DNA of 64,000 nt from Blepharisma stoltei (lineage: Eukaryota > Ciliophora > Heterotrichea > Heterotrichida > Blepharismidae): positions 561,501-625,500 of the forward strand of contig CAJZBQ010000023.1 of the NCBI GenBank assembly GCA_914767885.1, read 5' to 3'. Below, in pieces: positions 34,282 to 45,126 of the stretch (the first letter of the stretch is position 1; every line of letters starts with the position of its first letter). The notes below the pieces were generated by a model. The model had not been told where the DNA came from. It did not search any database and worked only from the letters and a program-made list of their open reading frames with translations. Position numbers and translations under genes: made by a program.

Positions 34282-35382
34282 CTAATTCAAGTAATTTAAA
34301 GAAGAGTATTTCACCATTGGCTTGGCATTTTTCATAAATAGCTTCAAATCGAAGCCTTCTTTCCGCTTGACTTTAATATTGCTTGGTGCTAAGCTTTTCT
34401 TTAATAAAGACTCACTTGCAAGTTTAATTGCGGATGCATCTATAGTAGCTAAAAATTGAGACGATTCAATTTCATTAGTTCTTTTTTCTCCTTCTGGCTT
34501 CGTTTTTGAAGAATCCCTAACTTTTCTATCAGAATACAGCCCAGAATAAGTTTTTTCTTCTTTCGAGCAATTCGTAGGCTTTTCTTTCAATTTCAGTCTT
34601 TCTATTGAAGGCTTAAACGTGCATTCACTCAAGTCACATGATTTTCTATTTTCTCTGGCTGTCTTTAACCCTCTCTCTTTTTCAGTTGCCCATTTCATAT
34701 TTTTTTCATAAAAAGTTTCTTTTGAATTACTTTGCTGATTTTCAGTGCTCTGCAGAAGACCTCTCTGCATAGTTTCAGCGCTGGAGAAACCTGATGGTGT
34801 TTTTACTCTTGCAGTTTGTGGAGCTCTCGCATTTATATAAAGCTCTGAAGCTTCTCCTGTCGTGAGATCTATGTGCAATCTTGGAGAAAAGGCTTGAGCA
34901 GAATTTTGTCTAGTATGCAAACACTGGGCTCTTAAAAAGGATTTTTTCAGTTCTTTAAACTCTTCTAACTTCATATTAGACAGATCAAGTGATTTTAACT
35001 TGGGTTTTTCATTCTTCTTCCTTGATTTAGAAGCCTCTGCGAGTTTCGATTTTGATTTTTGACTTACAGTTGTCGCGTCTCTTTGGCTTGACCTTAGGTT
35101 AGGAGAAGTGTCTTGCTTTTTTGCTTGGAGTGTTGCTTTATATACTTGCGATTTGTGTTCTTCTTGCTGCTGTTGCTGGTCTTCTTGCTCTAAAATTCCG
35201 TTCTCTTTCATTTTTATAATCATTGCTACTTTATCGCTCATTTCATCGATTTTTGGCACTGCAGTTACTTCACGCATCTGCTTATAAATCTGACTTCTCT
35301 TCTTAGACCTATTTTCTTCTTGAGTTTTCCGATGCTTTTCCATCATTTCATTCAATTTTTTTTCCCAACGTTTGCTTTCCAT
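34282..35382 (-). CDS. Unknown protein with CTFKP motif
   Basis: 366 aa, starting at MESKRWEKKLNEMMEKHRKT (ATG at 35382) because an upstream in-frame ATG would overlap the divergent neighbour. The protein is basic and Ser/Lys-rich with a Q/E run near residue 60. SDLSECTFKPSIERLK is a motif often seen in ciliate cytoskeletal proteins. Its start codon lies only 14 bp from that of the sorting-receptor gene. Confidence 0.8.
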   Translation of the reverse strand: MESKRWEKKLNEMMEKHRKTQEENRSKKRSQIYKQMREVTAVPKIDEMSDKVAMIIKMKENGILEQEDQQQQQEEHKSQVYKATLQAKKQDTSPNLRSSQRDATTVSQKSKSKLAEASKSRKKNEKPKLKSLDLSNMKLEEFKELKKSFLRAQCLHTRQNSAQAFSPRLHIDLTTGEASELYINARAPQTARVKTPSGFSSAETMQRGLLQSTENQQSNSKETFYEKNMKWATEKERGLKTARENRKSCDLSECTFKPSIERLKLKEKPTNCSKEEKTYSGLYSDRKVRDSSKTKPEGEKRTNEIESSQFLATIDASAIKLASESLLKKSLAPSNIKVKRKEGFDLKLFMKNAKPMVKYSSLNYLN

Positions 35383-35396
35383 TTCTAATTTATAAA

Positions 35397-37075
35397 ATGA
35401 AAATTTTCTTAGGAATTTCAAAAATAGCACTGGCTTTTACGTTACTTATAAGCTACACTTATGGCAATATTAAAGTAATTAACCCTAGGCCTTTAGTAGA
35501 CTATTTTCAAACCATTTACAATAGCAGTTCAATTCCATCTGTATTAGCCTATTTTGGACTTCCGCCATATGGGCGCAGTATTATAGGGCAGATTGAAAAT
35601 GCAGATGATCCTTATGGATGCCGTCACACCTTAATAAACACAACATCTCATGAAGAGCCAGTCCCAAAATTCATTATTTTCGATATTGGTGAATGTTCAA
35701 ATACATTAAAAGTAAAATATGCCCAAGATATCGGCATCAATTGTGTAATTTTAATCAACACAGATGACAGTGATTTAGAGAAAATAAACATATATGATGA
35801 CGGAATTGGCTATGAAATCCAAATCCCAACAGTAATTGTTAACAATCGCGATGGAAATAAGCTTAGACAAGCTGCATTAGAAACTAAAACAGAAATTTCG
35901 ATAGAATTTGAAATGAAAAGGACTTATTCAATAGTGCAACTTGATGTGTGGATGTCGAGTGACAATTTGAAGGTTTTTGACTTTTTATCTGATCTTCATG
36001 ACATGATCCATAAAATTGACTTTGAACTTGTAAAATTTAGGCCTGGATTTGTCCATTGGCAATGTACTGAGTGCAAAGCAGAAAATTACACCAAAAGCCG
36101 TGCTGATTGTTTAAGCGGTGGAAGATACTGTGCAGTTGATCCAGATAATCTTGGGCCTATATCTGGAAGATTTGTAGTTGAAGAAGATTTAAGAGAAATA
36201 TGTCTTTACTCAGTCGTCAGCACAAGTAAGCAGTATGATTTGTGGTTTAAATACATAAAGGATTATCATAAGCTATGTAGATCGTCGTTTTCCAATGATT
36301 GCTCCAAAGATTTAATGAATAATTTAGGTCTGGATTATAATCAAGTTCAGAATTGCTTACTCCCCTCCTTGAGCGAGCAAAACCATTGAAAAAATCCTTA
36401 TTTTTGGGTAAAAACCCACCATCTGTGAGCGAACCCAAAAAAAATATATATAAGTGATAATTATTATAGTTCGTTCTCGAGCTAATTCTATTTAATTTTA
36501 AATAACTTGCATTTTGAAACATAAATTTTACAAATTAAATTAATGCTTGCTTTAAAATTATTTTGAATTGGAATTGTTTTAAAATAACTTAATTTTATTA
36601 TAAATTTATATTAAAAAAATTAACCCTTCGTGAGCGAATAAATTTTTTTTGTGTGCTCACAGAAGCACGAGAGTTACGAACAAGTACAGAAGGGAATAGC
36701 ATTTATATCAATGACAACACATTACTGAGGAACGAAAGGAATAGATGAAAGCAGTCAGGCATTCAATTTTACCCTGCAATCGTAATAAATAACCAAACAT
36801 ATAGAGGAAACTGGGAGAGTGAAGAAGTTTGTGAAGCAATTTGTGCATCTTTCGAAAACATGCCAAAGGCTTGCATTAATATGGAGCATAATCAAAATAA
36901 TGAAGATATAGCGTCTATAGGATCAGTAGTAGGAATTTTATTAGGAATGATCGCACTTTTTGCTATTGCTTTAGCAGCATATAGATATAAAGTCAAGCAG
37001 GAAATGAAGAAAAATATGAGGAGAGAAATAAATGTCCAGGTTTCACAATATTTTTCTCTTCAAGAAAAATATTAA
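35397..37075 (+). CDS. Vacuolar-sorting-receptor-like type I membrane protein, interrupted by an IES
   Basis: 453 aa from segments 35397-36359 and 36677-37075. A signal peptide (MKIFLGISKIALAFTLLISY) is followed by a protease-associated domain (about 35-190) and a Cys-rich middle region as in plant VSR/BP-80 proteins. After the IES come the thioredoxin-like YPAIVINNQTYRGNWE and ICASFE...ACI, equivalent to LVVNNRQYRG...AICAGF of VSRs. A TM helix (GSVVGILLGMIALFAIALAA) and a short tail ending QYFSLQEKY follow. The family carries soluble cargo from Golgi to lysosome/vacuole. EGF repeats of plant VSRs are absent. Confidence 0.88.
36360..36676. mobile_element. TA-bounded MITE-like IES in sorting-receptor gene
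   Basis: Starts after TA 36358-36359 with CTCCCCTCCTTGAGCGAGC and the CCATTGAAAAAATCC subterminal word. It ends GTGTGCTCACAGAAGCACGA then GAGTTA. 317 bp. Removal joins VQNC-L to RTSTEGN in frame and brings the two halves of the VSR fold together. Confidence 0.9.
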
Positions 37076-37652
37076 AACTATTATCTAATTAATTATTTAT
37101 TGGCATTAAAGTATTATTCAATTATTGTTAGATATATAAAGGGAAATGGGTGAATTCATTTATTGCTCTTATTTCAAAGCCCTTATTTAATGATTTGGAC
37201 ATAAAAATCTTTTAAACAATTTCAATTAAATTCTTATTATCTTGACATTAAATAAATCGATTTACAAAGATTTAATATCAGCAAGAGCATGATTATTATT
37301 AAACTATTTTTGGCTAGTCCTTCTATTCAACTTTTTAGAAAGCCTACTCATAACTTGCAAGAATTCTTATCAGGATTAAAGAAGCACTGTACAATTGCAT
37401 TGGCTTAAAAATATATGAATATTACATCAAGTAAAATTAGCCTTTTCTTTTTGTTTAGCAAAATAAAACTTATACTCCTCCAGCTAATTTATTCTTTTAA
37501 AATTGTTTCACGTGAATGATAATCTATTTTCAAGATAAATTCAAATTTGTCTTTGAGCATTTGATAATTTTAGCTTAAATCTGATTACCACCTTTCTCTA
37601 TTTTTGAAAATCTATCGCATATGCTAAATATCATGCCTTATTATAAACCCGA
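37076..37652. other. Non-coding stretch
   Basis: AT-rich DNA between the sorting-receptor gene and the insertion upstream of GID8. No feature was recognised. Confidence 0.45.
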
Positions 37653-38271
37653 ATATACATAAAATGGAGTATAATGTCCGATCCGTCCTCTCGCATGACG
37701 GTAGCCCATGCATACCCGGGCATGGTTTTCAGGAGGAATGATATGGCCCAGCAACATCAGGAGCCCAGAAGAGATAGGCTGAAGCACAGACCCGCTGATT
37801 TGTGGCCTGATCCTTGGGCAGCTAATTGTGAATCCTTTTTTCCAGCAGCGCCCTAGCCAGCGGGTGCCCGAAATGGAGCAGGGTGATTTCCCTGCTCAAG
37901 CTGCTCTTGATTAATTTGCCCCGAATCACGGAAGTGGTTGAGGTTTTACTCAGGGATGACCTGATAAAAGGGGAAGCAGGCTAGACTCGAAAACAAGGCG
38001 GTCCCTCCAGTTCAAAGGGTCCTTTAAGAGGACGACACCGGCCAGGGTAGGCACAGTTGGCCTTAGACGGCGAAGGGACTGAGTTGGAAATGGTGGTGCC
38101 CAGCAAGGGTCTGCGAACACAAATAGGGCAACCCACTACCGAGAAACCAGGGTTTCGGCCTGGACTCAGAGGAACCAGAGGTGAAAGTCCACCCAATTCG
38201 CTTGTGCCAACACGCTACTGGAAATAGAGACTTTAAATATTCAGCATTAAACATTAACAATGTAAACCCGA
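37653..38271 (+). mobile_element. SINE-like GC-rich element just upstream of GID8 start
   Basis: TAAACCCGA occurs at 37644-37652 and 38263-38271. The block begins ATATACATAAAATGG, is markedly GC-rich and ends GAAATAGAGACTTTAAA plus A/T-rich sequence. The beginning is like those at 23147 and 52884, and the end is like that at 6011-6297. A 60-codon ORF inside (from 37674) has no known match. It splits the probable 5' leader of GID8, 13 bp before the ATG. Confidence 0.8.
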
Positions 38272-38284
38272 CATAATAAATATA

Positions 38285-40224
38285 ATGAGCGCTGAAAGAA
38301 ATAAAAAGATAATCACAGAGGAAGAATGGAAAAAGCGTATTGATGACTTACTCCCCCATTTTAATAACGAACACTTTTTTGTTCGTTATTTAAGTGTAAG
38401 TTTAAGTTTAATTGAATTACTCTTTCTTTATCTCCTTACTTGAGGTCCAACTTGTTTAACAGCTCTGAACAACGGTAGGTGGACCGACCTAACCGTCGAA
38501 CCGTTAGGGTTAGCAAGTCCGTTTAAGACTTCTCTGATCAATGCCAGGCTCAGCATTGACCTCTTCTCTTTATCGACACTCTCAAGAGGATGGCCTCTTT
38601 ACCTAATCTCGATAATAGGTCATTGCCTGCTGGAGCAGGGTTTAGGACCTATCTCTAACTGACATTTTTAATATTGTGTTCGTTATTAAATGAGGTCTAA
38701 CTTATAAAATTTATGGGAAAAGCATATATAAAATTTTATATTAAATGTCTATTTTTTTTTTAAAAAAAATTTCAGATAAAGGATTTGGTGGTTATGGACA
38801 TAATTATGCAAGATTTTAAAGTACCAGCTTAAGATTAAGCCACTAGCAACTTGCTAGCTCTTATTTATTATTATTTGTTCGATTATGCTTGTCCTTATCT
38901 TATTCTACCTACTTAAAATTAGTAAATTGTAAAGACTAAATTAGCTTATATAAATTTTATAATAAATTTTGTTCGTTATTAAATGGAACCTAACTCCCCC
39001 CCTATCCTTGATCGAACGACTCGCCATCGTTCGATCAAGGATGGGGGTTAAAAAAATTTTTTTGGGAAAAACATTTTATATATAAAATAAAATTATATTT
39101 TTTATTTACTTTTAAATAGGAGGTTAAGAGTATTTAATAATTATTTTTACAGCAAAAAATTGAATTAATTTCATAAAATACCAATTTTTAATATTTTGAT
39201 TTATTAGTTACCCTTTTAAACTGAATAAATTTTAATTTGTTCCTTATTAAATTAAATTTTTTTTTTAAAAATTTTAAAGAATCTCTATTTTATTAGATTA
39301 TTGAGTTTTTAAGCCTATGTTAATGATTAAATCACTTCGGATGGTTGATTCCGCAGCTTTCTGTCGTCTCAAAGCTCTGAAAACCACTTCATTATGTACA
39401 TCTTCCCAAGCTTTTGATAAATAATATATTTTTTTATATATATAAAAATTTGCATGATATGAAAATCGTTCCATCAAGGATGGGGATTAATTTTCCCCAA
39501 ATTTTTAGGAATTTTTACAGTCAATCGTTCGATAAAGGATGGGGGGGGAGTAAGGAAATTTTAGCGAAAAAAAATTACGGTTTTGTTCGTTATTAAATGG
39601 GAGGAGCTAAAAATTCCAAAAAAACAGCTTAACCAGTTGGTGATGAATTACTTAGTTCTGGAAGGCTACAAAACAGCAGCTGAGCAATTCCGCACAGAAT
39701 CAGGAACTGAGCCAGGGGTCGAATTAAGCACTTTAGAAGACCGAATGAAAATTAGAAACGCCATTATGAGAGGGCAGATAGAAGAAGCAATTGACATGAT
39801 CAACACTTCAAATCCTTTACTTTTACAGCAAAATCAGTCACTTTTCTTCAATTTACGCCTGCAAAGACTTATTGAATATATTAAAGAAAACCGAATCAGT
39901 GAAGCTTTGGGATATGGCCAAGAAGTTCTGGCACCAGCCGCACAAGGAAATAAAGAGTATTTGGGCGAATTAGAGAAAGCAATGTCATTGCTGGCTTTTA
40001 ATGATTTATCGACTTCCCCTGTAAGTCATTTAGCCTCAATTTCTCGTCTGCAGCAGATAGCGAGTGAAGTTAACGCGGCAATTTTGACAAGCCAAGGACA
40101 GCCGCCAAATTCCAAGCTTCAAGTGTTTATGAAATTACTATCATGGACACAGAGAAAGCTGGAAAATACAGTAGAGTTTCCAGTCATTAGAGATTTGGCA
40201 GCTGCCAGACTGGAATTACCATAA
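38285..40224 (+). CDS. GID8: GID8/TWA1-type LisH-CTLH protein (GID/CTLH ubiquitin ligase subunit)
   Basis: 226 aa from 38285-38350 plus 39610-40224 (human GID8 is 228). The first exon encodes the N-terminus ending ITEEEWKKRIDDL, matching ITKDEWMEKLNNL of the human protein. The second contains LisH (LVMNYLVLEGYKTAAEQF), CTLH (RMKIRNAIMRGQIEEAIDMI) and CRA regions (LLAFNDLSTSPVSHL, SEVNAAIL). GID8 holds the RING subunits in the GID/CTLH E3 ligase. A 1,259-bp compound IES separates the two parts, and its removal joins D-D-L to K-I-P in frame. Confidence 0.96.
38454..38703. mobile_element. Possible insertion inside the compound IES
   Basis: TGAGGTCCAACTT (38441-38453) and TGAGGTCTAACTT (38691-38703) flank a GC-richer 250-bp block, much like the SINE-like elements. 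One mismatch in the repeats and the overlap with IES end sequence make the boundary uncertain. Confidence 0.4.
38993..39552. mobile_element. Inner TA-bounded IES nested in GID8 IES
   Basis: The left end ACTCCCCCCCTATCCTTGAT continues as a hairpin (ATCCTTGATCGAACG / CGTTCGATCAAGGAT). The right end is CGTTCGATAAAGGATGGGGG then GGAGTA. TA boundaries are 38991-38992 and 39551-39552. Removing it leaves the outer IES ends intact at about 700 bp. Confidence 0.85.
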
Positions 40225-41003
40225 TAATAGATTAGAAGATTAACTAGTAATATTTTTGAGCTATATAACATATATGAATAATAAAAACAAAATTATCTGC
40301 ATAAAAAAAAAACACTTCATTTCCGATACCAAACGACCTCCGTAAATACAAATTTATGATTATAAATTAAAAAAGATAAAGATTAAAAATCAAATATTGT
40401 TTTTTATTAATAGAAAAAGCCAAACAAACACGGTTTCAATTTAAAAATTCGCTCATTTTATATTAATATTAGATCAATCAAATTTTTAAAGTAAAAAAAA
40501 GCTTACTTATTTAATCTGACTAACTCAAAAGAAACAGATCATATATTTCGGAAAATTAGAAAGAGCTATATTTTAAAGCAAAGAAAAATATTTAATCTAC
40601 ATATTTATACCATATTTTGAAAAAATTTAATAATTTTTAATATTTCGAACAATTTGATTTCATTCTATATTTTTTAAAATCAAAAAAATATTCATTCGAT
40701 ACAAAATCTTTCCTAAATCTCATTTTATGATTTAAGTATTTATTTACTTAAGTGCAAGCACTATACACTGTAGTTTCAAATCCTGATTGTTCAATATCAG
40801 AAATCTGTTATCAGTTTATTGATAAGTATAAATGGAAAAAACTGTCAAGGTTTCATAAATAATAATTGAAGGCATCAGTTTTAAAAATAATAGTTTAATA
40901 TAAAAATCTCATTATCACTTCTGATTATTCCCCAATTTTTTATTTTTTGTACAATAAAATATCTTTTCATCTTTAAATTTTGCTGGCTTATAGAACAATA
41001 AAT
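40225..41003. other. Non-coding stretch
   Basis: Very AT-rich; holds the 3' end of GID8 and the promoter region of glutamine synthetase. No clear element. Confidence 0.45.
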
Positions 41004-42161
41004 ATGAAAGTTGCCGATAAGGTTACCAGTGTTGGTCGCGGAGAATATAAGTTCAGCAAGCTTCCTCAGCATGGCAATATCATTGCAGAGTACATCTGGA
41101 TAGGAGGCAGAGGCCTTGACATCCGCTCTAAAAGCAGGACTCTTGAAATCCCTAAGGTCAACTCATTAGACGATCTCCCAGACTGGAATTACGATGGTTC
41201 TTCTACTTTCCAAGCTGATGGTCATGACAGTGAAATCCTTCTCAGGCCAAGAGTATTTTTCCCAGATCCTTTCAGATTAGGAAACAACGTTTTAGTACTG
41301 TGTGATACGTGGAAGCCAGACGGAAGCCCTACTAACACCAATTTCCGCACAGACTGCTTAAAAGTGATGACCTCAGTAGCTGATGAAGAGCCTTGGTTTG
41401 GGTTTGAACAGGAATACGTCCTTTACCGTAATGATTGTTACCCTCATAGACCTCTAGGGTTCCCTGACGGCGGCTATCCAGCACCACAAGGGCCTTATTA
41501 TTGCAGCGTTGGTGGAGGTTGTGCATTTGGAAGACAAATAATGGAAGCTCACTATAGGTGTTGCTTGTACTCAGGAATCAAAATTTCTGGCACAAATAGT
41601 GAAGTGTTCCCTGGACAATGGGAATTCCAGATAGGTCCACTAACTGGAATTGACCTTGGTGACCACGTCTGGATGGCGCGATACCTATTATTAAGAGTTG
41701 CAGAGCATTTCGGGACTTCCGTCAACTGGGAATGCAAACCGGTTATCGGGGAATGGAACGGATCTGGCTGCCATGCTAATTTTTCAACCAAATCTACTAG
41801 AGCTGAAGGAGGAATGGATGTGATTCATAGATACATCGAAAAATTAAGAGAAAAGCACTCATACTGCATTGACGGATATGGAAAAGACAACGCAAAAAGA
41901 CTATCAGGGACCTGCGAGACCTCAAATATCAACACTTTCAGCTTTGGAGTTGCTGACCGTGGAGCATCTATCAGAATACCAAGAGCTACTGCATCTAGTG
42001 GCAGAGGTTATCTTGAAGACAGAAGACCAGCTTCTAACTCAGACCCATATGTAGTTTCTGCATTATTGGCTGACGTTGCCATTCTTGATGGAGCTGGCAC
42101 TCAGGAGCTTCATGATAGATACATGGCTTTCCTTAATTCAGTTCGCCCAATAATCATTTAA
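41004..42161 (+). CDS. Glutamine synthetase, eukaryotic type II
   Basis: 385 aa; the ATG at 41004 was preferred over the open frame upstream. It makes glutamine from glutamate and ammonia with ATP. Conserved motifs: AEYIWIGG, LPDWNYDGSST (beta-grasp), DPFR, WFGFEQEYVL (metal-binding Glu), ISGTNSEVFPGQWEFQIG, KPVIGEWNGSGCHANFSTKS (ATP site), NINTFSFGVADRGASIRIPR and GYLEDRRPASNSDPY. Length and motif order are as in animal/plant enzymes. No insertion or intron was seen. Confidence 0.98.
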   Translation: MKVADKVTSVGRGEYKFSKLPQHGNIIAEYIWIGGRGLDIRSKSRTLEIPKVNSLDDLPDWNYDGSSTFQADGHDSEILLRPRVFFPDPFRLGNNVLVLCDTWKPDGSPTNTNFRTDCLKVMTSVADEEPWFGFEQEYVLYRNDCYPHRPLGFPDGGYPAPQGPYYCSVGGGCAFGRQIMEAHYRCCLYSGIKISGTNSEVFPGQWEFQIGPLTGIDLGDHVWMARYLLLRVAEHFGTSVNWECKPVIGEWNGSGCHANFSTKSTRAEGGMDVIHRYIEKLREKHSYCIDGYGKDNAKRLSGTCETSNINTFSFGVADRGASIRIPRATASSGRGYLEDRRPASNSDPYVVSALLADVAILDGAGTQELHDRYMAFLNSVRPIII

Positions 42162-42178
42162 TAGAAATTCTATTCAAA

Positions 42179-43039
42179 ATGTTTTTCTTATTAATTGCTG
42201 TCGTATCTGCCTCAGTTAATTATCCAATCCCAGGCTATTATGGAACATGATACAAGGACTTCTTGCCAAACGACACGTCAGCGACTGCATTTTACTGAAG
42301 CTCAGGCTATCATATAGGCTCTGATATGAACCTTTGGATCGCAGACCCCAAAATGCATGAAATCAAGATGATAAAATACACAGAATTTGGCCCACCTAGA
42401 GGGAAAATTTATAAAATTGTAGGATATACAGGGATGCCAGGGATGAGGGACGGTGATGTAAGTTCAGCCCTACTAAATTCACCCAGTTCACTTGTGTATT
42501 TTTCTGATACTATGAATGGAACTGATGTTTATAGGGTGTATATAGCTGATACATATAATAATTGTATTAGAGAATTGGATTTGATGACTGGAACTATATG
42601 GGAGTTTGTAGGGAGTTGTAATGAAGAAGGCTTTAAAGATGGTCCATATGGTACTAATAGACTTTACCACCCTACTCTAGTAGGTATAGATGACGATTAT
42701 TCAATGTTTATATGAGACTCTGGAAATCGCTATATCAGGATGGTAAATTTAACCACCAGGTATATGGAAACATTACGAGGAGGTGCATGCCGCTCTACAG
42801 ACTATATAGACTCTGAATATCAAAATATGCCTGACCCAAGCTACGACATCAGCTATTCAATATTTATGAAAATGGACTTAAAGATTTACGAAATGATCTG
42901 CATGAAATCAATGGTTTTGACTTCAGGTGAGCCATCTGCCGAGCTTTACGACCCAAATAACATCACTACACCCTGCTTCAAGCAAGACATTTTATGTGGA
43001 GACCGCGATCATCCATTAGTAGGTCAAACAAACATCTAG
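42179..43039 (+). CDS. Secreted NHL-repeat-like protein
   Basis: 286 aa from the ATG at 42179, 17 bp after the glutamine synthetase stop; three TGA codons are read as Trp. It has a signal peptide (MFFLLIAVVSASVNY). Two or three NHL-like blades follow (IVGYTGMPGMRDGDVSSALL, RVYIADTYNNCIREL, FVGSCNEEGFKDGPYGTNRL, WDSGNRYIRMV). NHL repeats form beta-propellers that bind proteins or other ligands. The C-terminal quarter is unassigned with four Cys. No TM anchor is visible. Confidence 0.75.
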
Positions 43040-43090
43040 AAAAAAATCTGAACAGTTAAAATAATAATAAAATTTGCTAATATCAAGTAA

Positions 43091-44227
43091 ATGGAAATCC
43101 CTCTGCGCTCCAAAGATAAGTCAAAAACTATTATGCCTTTCAAGTTGTTTTCACATGAAAAGCTGGAAAGTTGGACAAAGCAGCAGAATTTTGGTAATTT
43201 GCCAAAATTCGACGAAGAAAGAAGTCCTACAAATTCAATTGTAAAAGAAAGCTGTGAGCTTCATGATATTCAAAACCTCTTGGATACAGGGCTTTCTGGG
43301 CCGAATATTTATCACATTTTAACTACCGTTGAGAAGCCGCAGCTAATTAATTTGCAGATACCAAATACTTTGATAAAGGTTCCTCATCAAAATGCGATTT
43401 ATGTAAAAACAAATGCAAAAGGAAGTATTTCAATTAGAAGAGATGAAAAGTAAAATTTATGTAGTTCAATTTCAAGCTTCTTTAAAAATTCTACATCACT
43501 ACCAACTTTAGATGGTTCTCTGCCCAAGTTTGTCCATATTGATGATGAAAATCATATCCACGTCTGCAAAGATAACAAAGAATCCCTTCACTGGTGGGCG
43601 GTCTGCACCTCAAAACAGCACATGCTCCAACAATTCATTCCTCCACAAAAAAGAACCCTTTCCAAAATCAGAGTCCACTGAAAAACAAAAGAAGGCTCAA
43701 AGTACTTGCTAGTAACGAATTTATCATCTATCCCCCGAAATCAAAGAGCAAGCACCTCAACAACTGCATCATCCAAGAAGCCTGAAAAAAAAATTGGGCT
43801 TTATCAGCATAGCTTATCTGATTTTAAATTCGCAGGAAAGCTATTGAAGACTTCGTTTTCCCCCTCAATGCCATTTAGGTCTATGCTAAAAAGAGCTAGA
43901 AATAACTCAGTGAATTCTAAAGGAGAAAGGCCCTCGTTTAGCCTGTATAGCACGCTGAAAGTTTTTTCGTCAAAAGAAGACCTGAATGATGATCAAGCTG
44001 CATTCCTTGTTAGGTCATCAAACCTGTTTCAGGCTACAATTTGTGAAGCAGATTCAATTGCTGAAATTGATAATATGCTGAATAGTATTATCGAACTGAT
44101 TAATAAGAAGGTTGAAAAATCTGATAAAAGAGTTTTGACGGAGCTGCTTGCGGATTTCATGTGCGACGATTGTGGGAAATGGTATTTCTTAAAATGCAAA
44201 GCACACAAGCTGGATTATAAAGCGTAA
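43091..44227 (+). CDS. Unknown protein with one 15-nt intron
   Basis: 373 aa from 43091-43449 and 43465-44227. The first part has ELHDIQNLLDTGLSGPNIYH. A Ser/Lys-rich middle follows, then a helical C-terminus ending MCDDCGKWYFLKCKAHKLDY, where a CxxC...CKAH pattern could bind zinc. The frame downstream (44276-45109) may continue the gene through an unresolved gap of about 45 nt. Confidence 0.75.
43450..43464 (+). other. 15-nt intron
   Basis: GTAAAATTTATGTAG has GT/AG ends and contains an in-frame TAA. Removal joins RRDEN to SISSFFKNS and bridges two long frames. Confidence 0.88.
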
Positions 44228-44275
44228 AACTCATTGTGAATTACTAATAAAATCTCATTATTAGCTTGGCTGTAA

Positions 44276-45109
44276 AATACAAATAATTTTAATGACAGCT
44301 TAATTAAAAAGGAATATATCCCTATAAAACTTGAGTCAGCTTCGTATTTAACTCCAGACTTCAACCCTAATCTAGACCATTCTAAAAAGCCTTCCTATTC
44401 ATCAAATCATTCCTTTGATGACTCAAATCTCAATATCAAAAGAAATGTTGCAGAGCCTTATATTTCTGTCCAGTCCTTGAACAGAAGACTAATGCAGCTT
44501 GAACAAAAGCATATAAAACATAAATCAGAAGCAAGCCTATTTATCGACTTAAATGATGTCGTTGATAAATCTAAAAAATCTTATCTAAGCACTACAATTC
44601 CAAAAATTTGCATAAAAAGCGAGCTTCCCTCTATCAAAGGGTCATTAACCTCTAAAGAACACTTAAAAACAAAAGATATATATGGTGAATATCTAGACAG
44701 AATTGCAAAACACTATGACAATGTAAGAGGACTAGCTGCTGTCGGGAGGCGAGTAAAGGAAAAAGAAGTCTGCGTTCTTGAGAAATATCGGCACTCAAAA
44801 AGTTTTGAAGCAATTATAGAAAGCATCAAGACAAAACTATATACAGACCAAGATGTCGGGCACATCTTCCTCAACGCAAGAAGTGATTTTATTAATATTG
44901 CTATGGATTATATATGTAAAGGCTCAAGAAATAAATATCTATGCCAACAGATGAAGAAATCCAACTTATGCATTGGCATGAAGCAATATGAGTTTGCAAG
45001 GACAATGAGCATAATTAAAGATGAATTAAAGTTTCACCATATAATTGCAGACGACATTGAAGCAATTATTAAAAATATCGAGCAGTTTCAAGATGATGTA
45101 ATAATTTAA
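44276..45109 (+). CDS. Unknown protein or 3' part of the upstream gene
   Basis: An open frame of about 277 codons; the first in-frame ATG is at 44492. The sequence is polar, then helical (YLDRIAKHYDNVRGLAAVGRR, HSKSFEAIIESIKTKL, MKKSNLCIGMKQYEFARTM). It begins only 48 bp after the previous stop on the same strand and has no good start codon upstream of 44492, so it may be the rest of that gene. No domain recognised. Confidence 0.6.
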   Translation, partial: NTNNFNDSLIKKEYIPIKLESASYLTPDFNPNLDHSKKPSYSSNHSFDDSNLNIKRNVAEPYISVQSLNRRLMQLEQKHIKHKSEASLFIDLNDVVDKSKKSYLSTTIPKICIKSELPSIKGSLTSKEHLKTKDIYGEYLDRIAKHYDNVRGLAAVGRRVKEKEVCVLEKYRHSKSFEAIIESIKTKLYTDQDVGHIFLNARSDFINIAMDYICKGSRNKYLCQQMKKSNLCIGMKQYEFARTMSIIKDELKFHHIIADDIEAIIKNIEQFQDDVII

Positions 45110-45126
45110 AATAATTTTGTAGCGAT

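Larger units (their letters stand above)
38351..39609. mobile_element. Compound TA-bounded IES in GID8, containing a second IES
   Basis: The outer ends are CTCCCCCATTTTAATAACGA (then ACACTTTTTT and the hairpin partner GTTCGTTATT) on the left, and GTTCGTTATTAAATGGGAGG on the right. The bounding TAs are 38349-38350 and 39608-39609. A second element (38993-39552) with a different end core lies inside, and possibly a third insertion at 38454-38703. The outer core word is shared only between its own two ends. Confidence 0.9.

Noticed and set aside
37674-37856. 60-codon ORF in the GC-rich block upstream of GID8
   Set aside because: It lies inside a direct-repeat-flanked element and resembles no protein I know.
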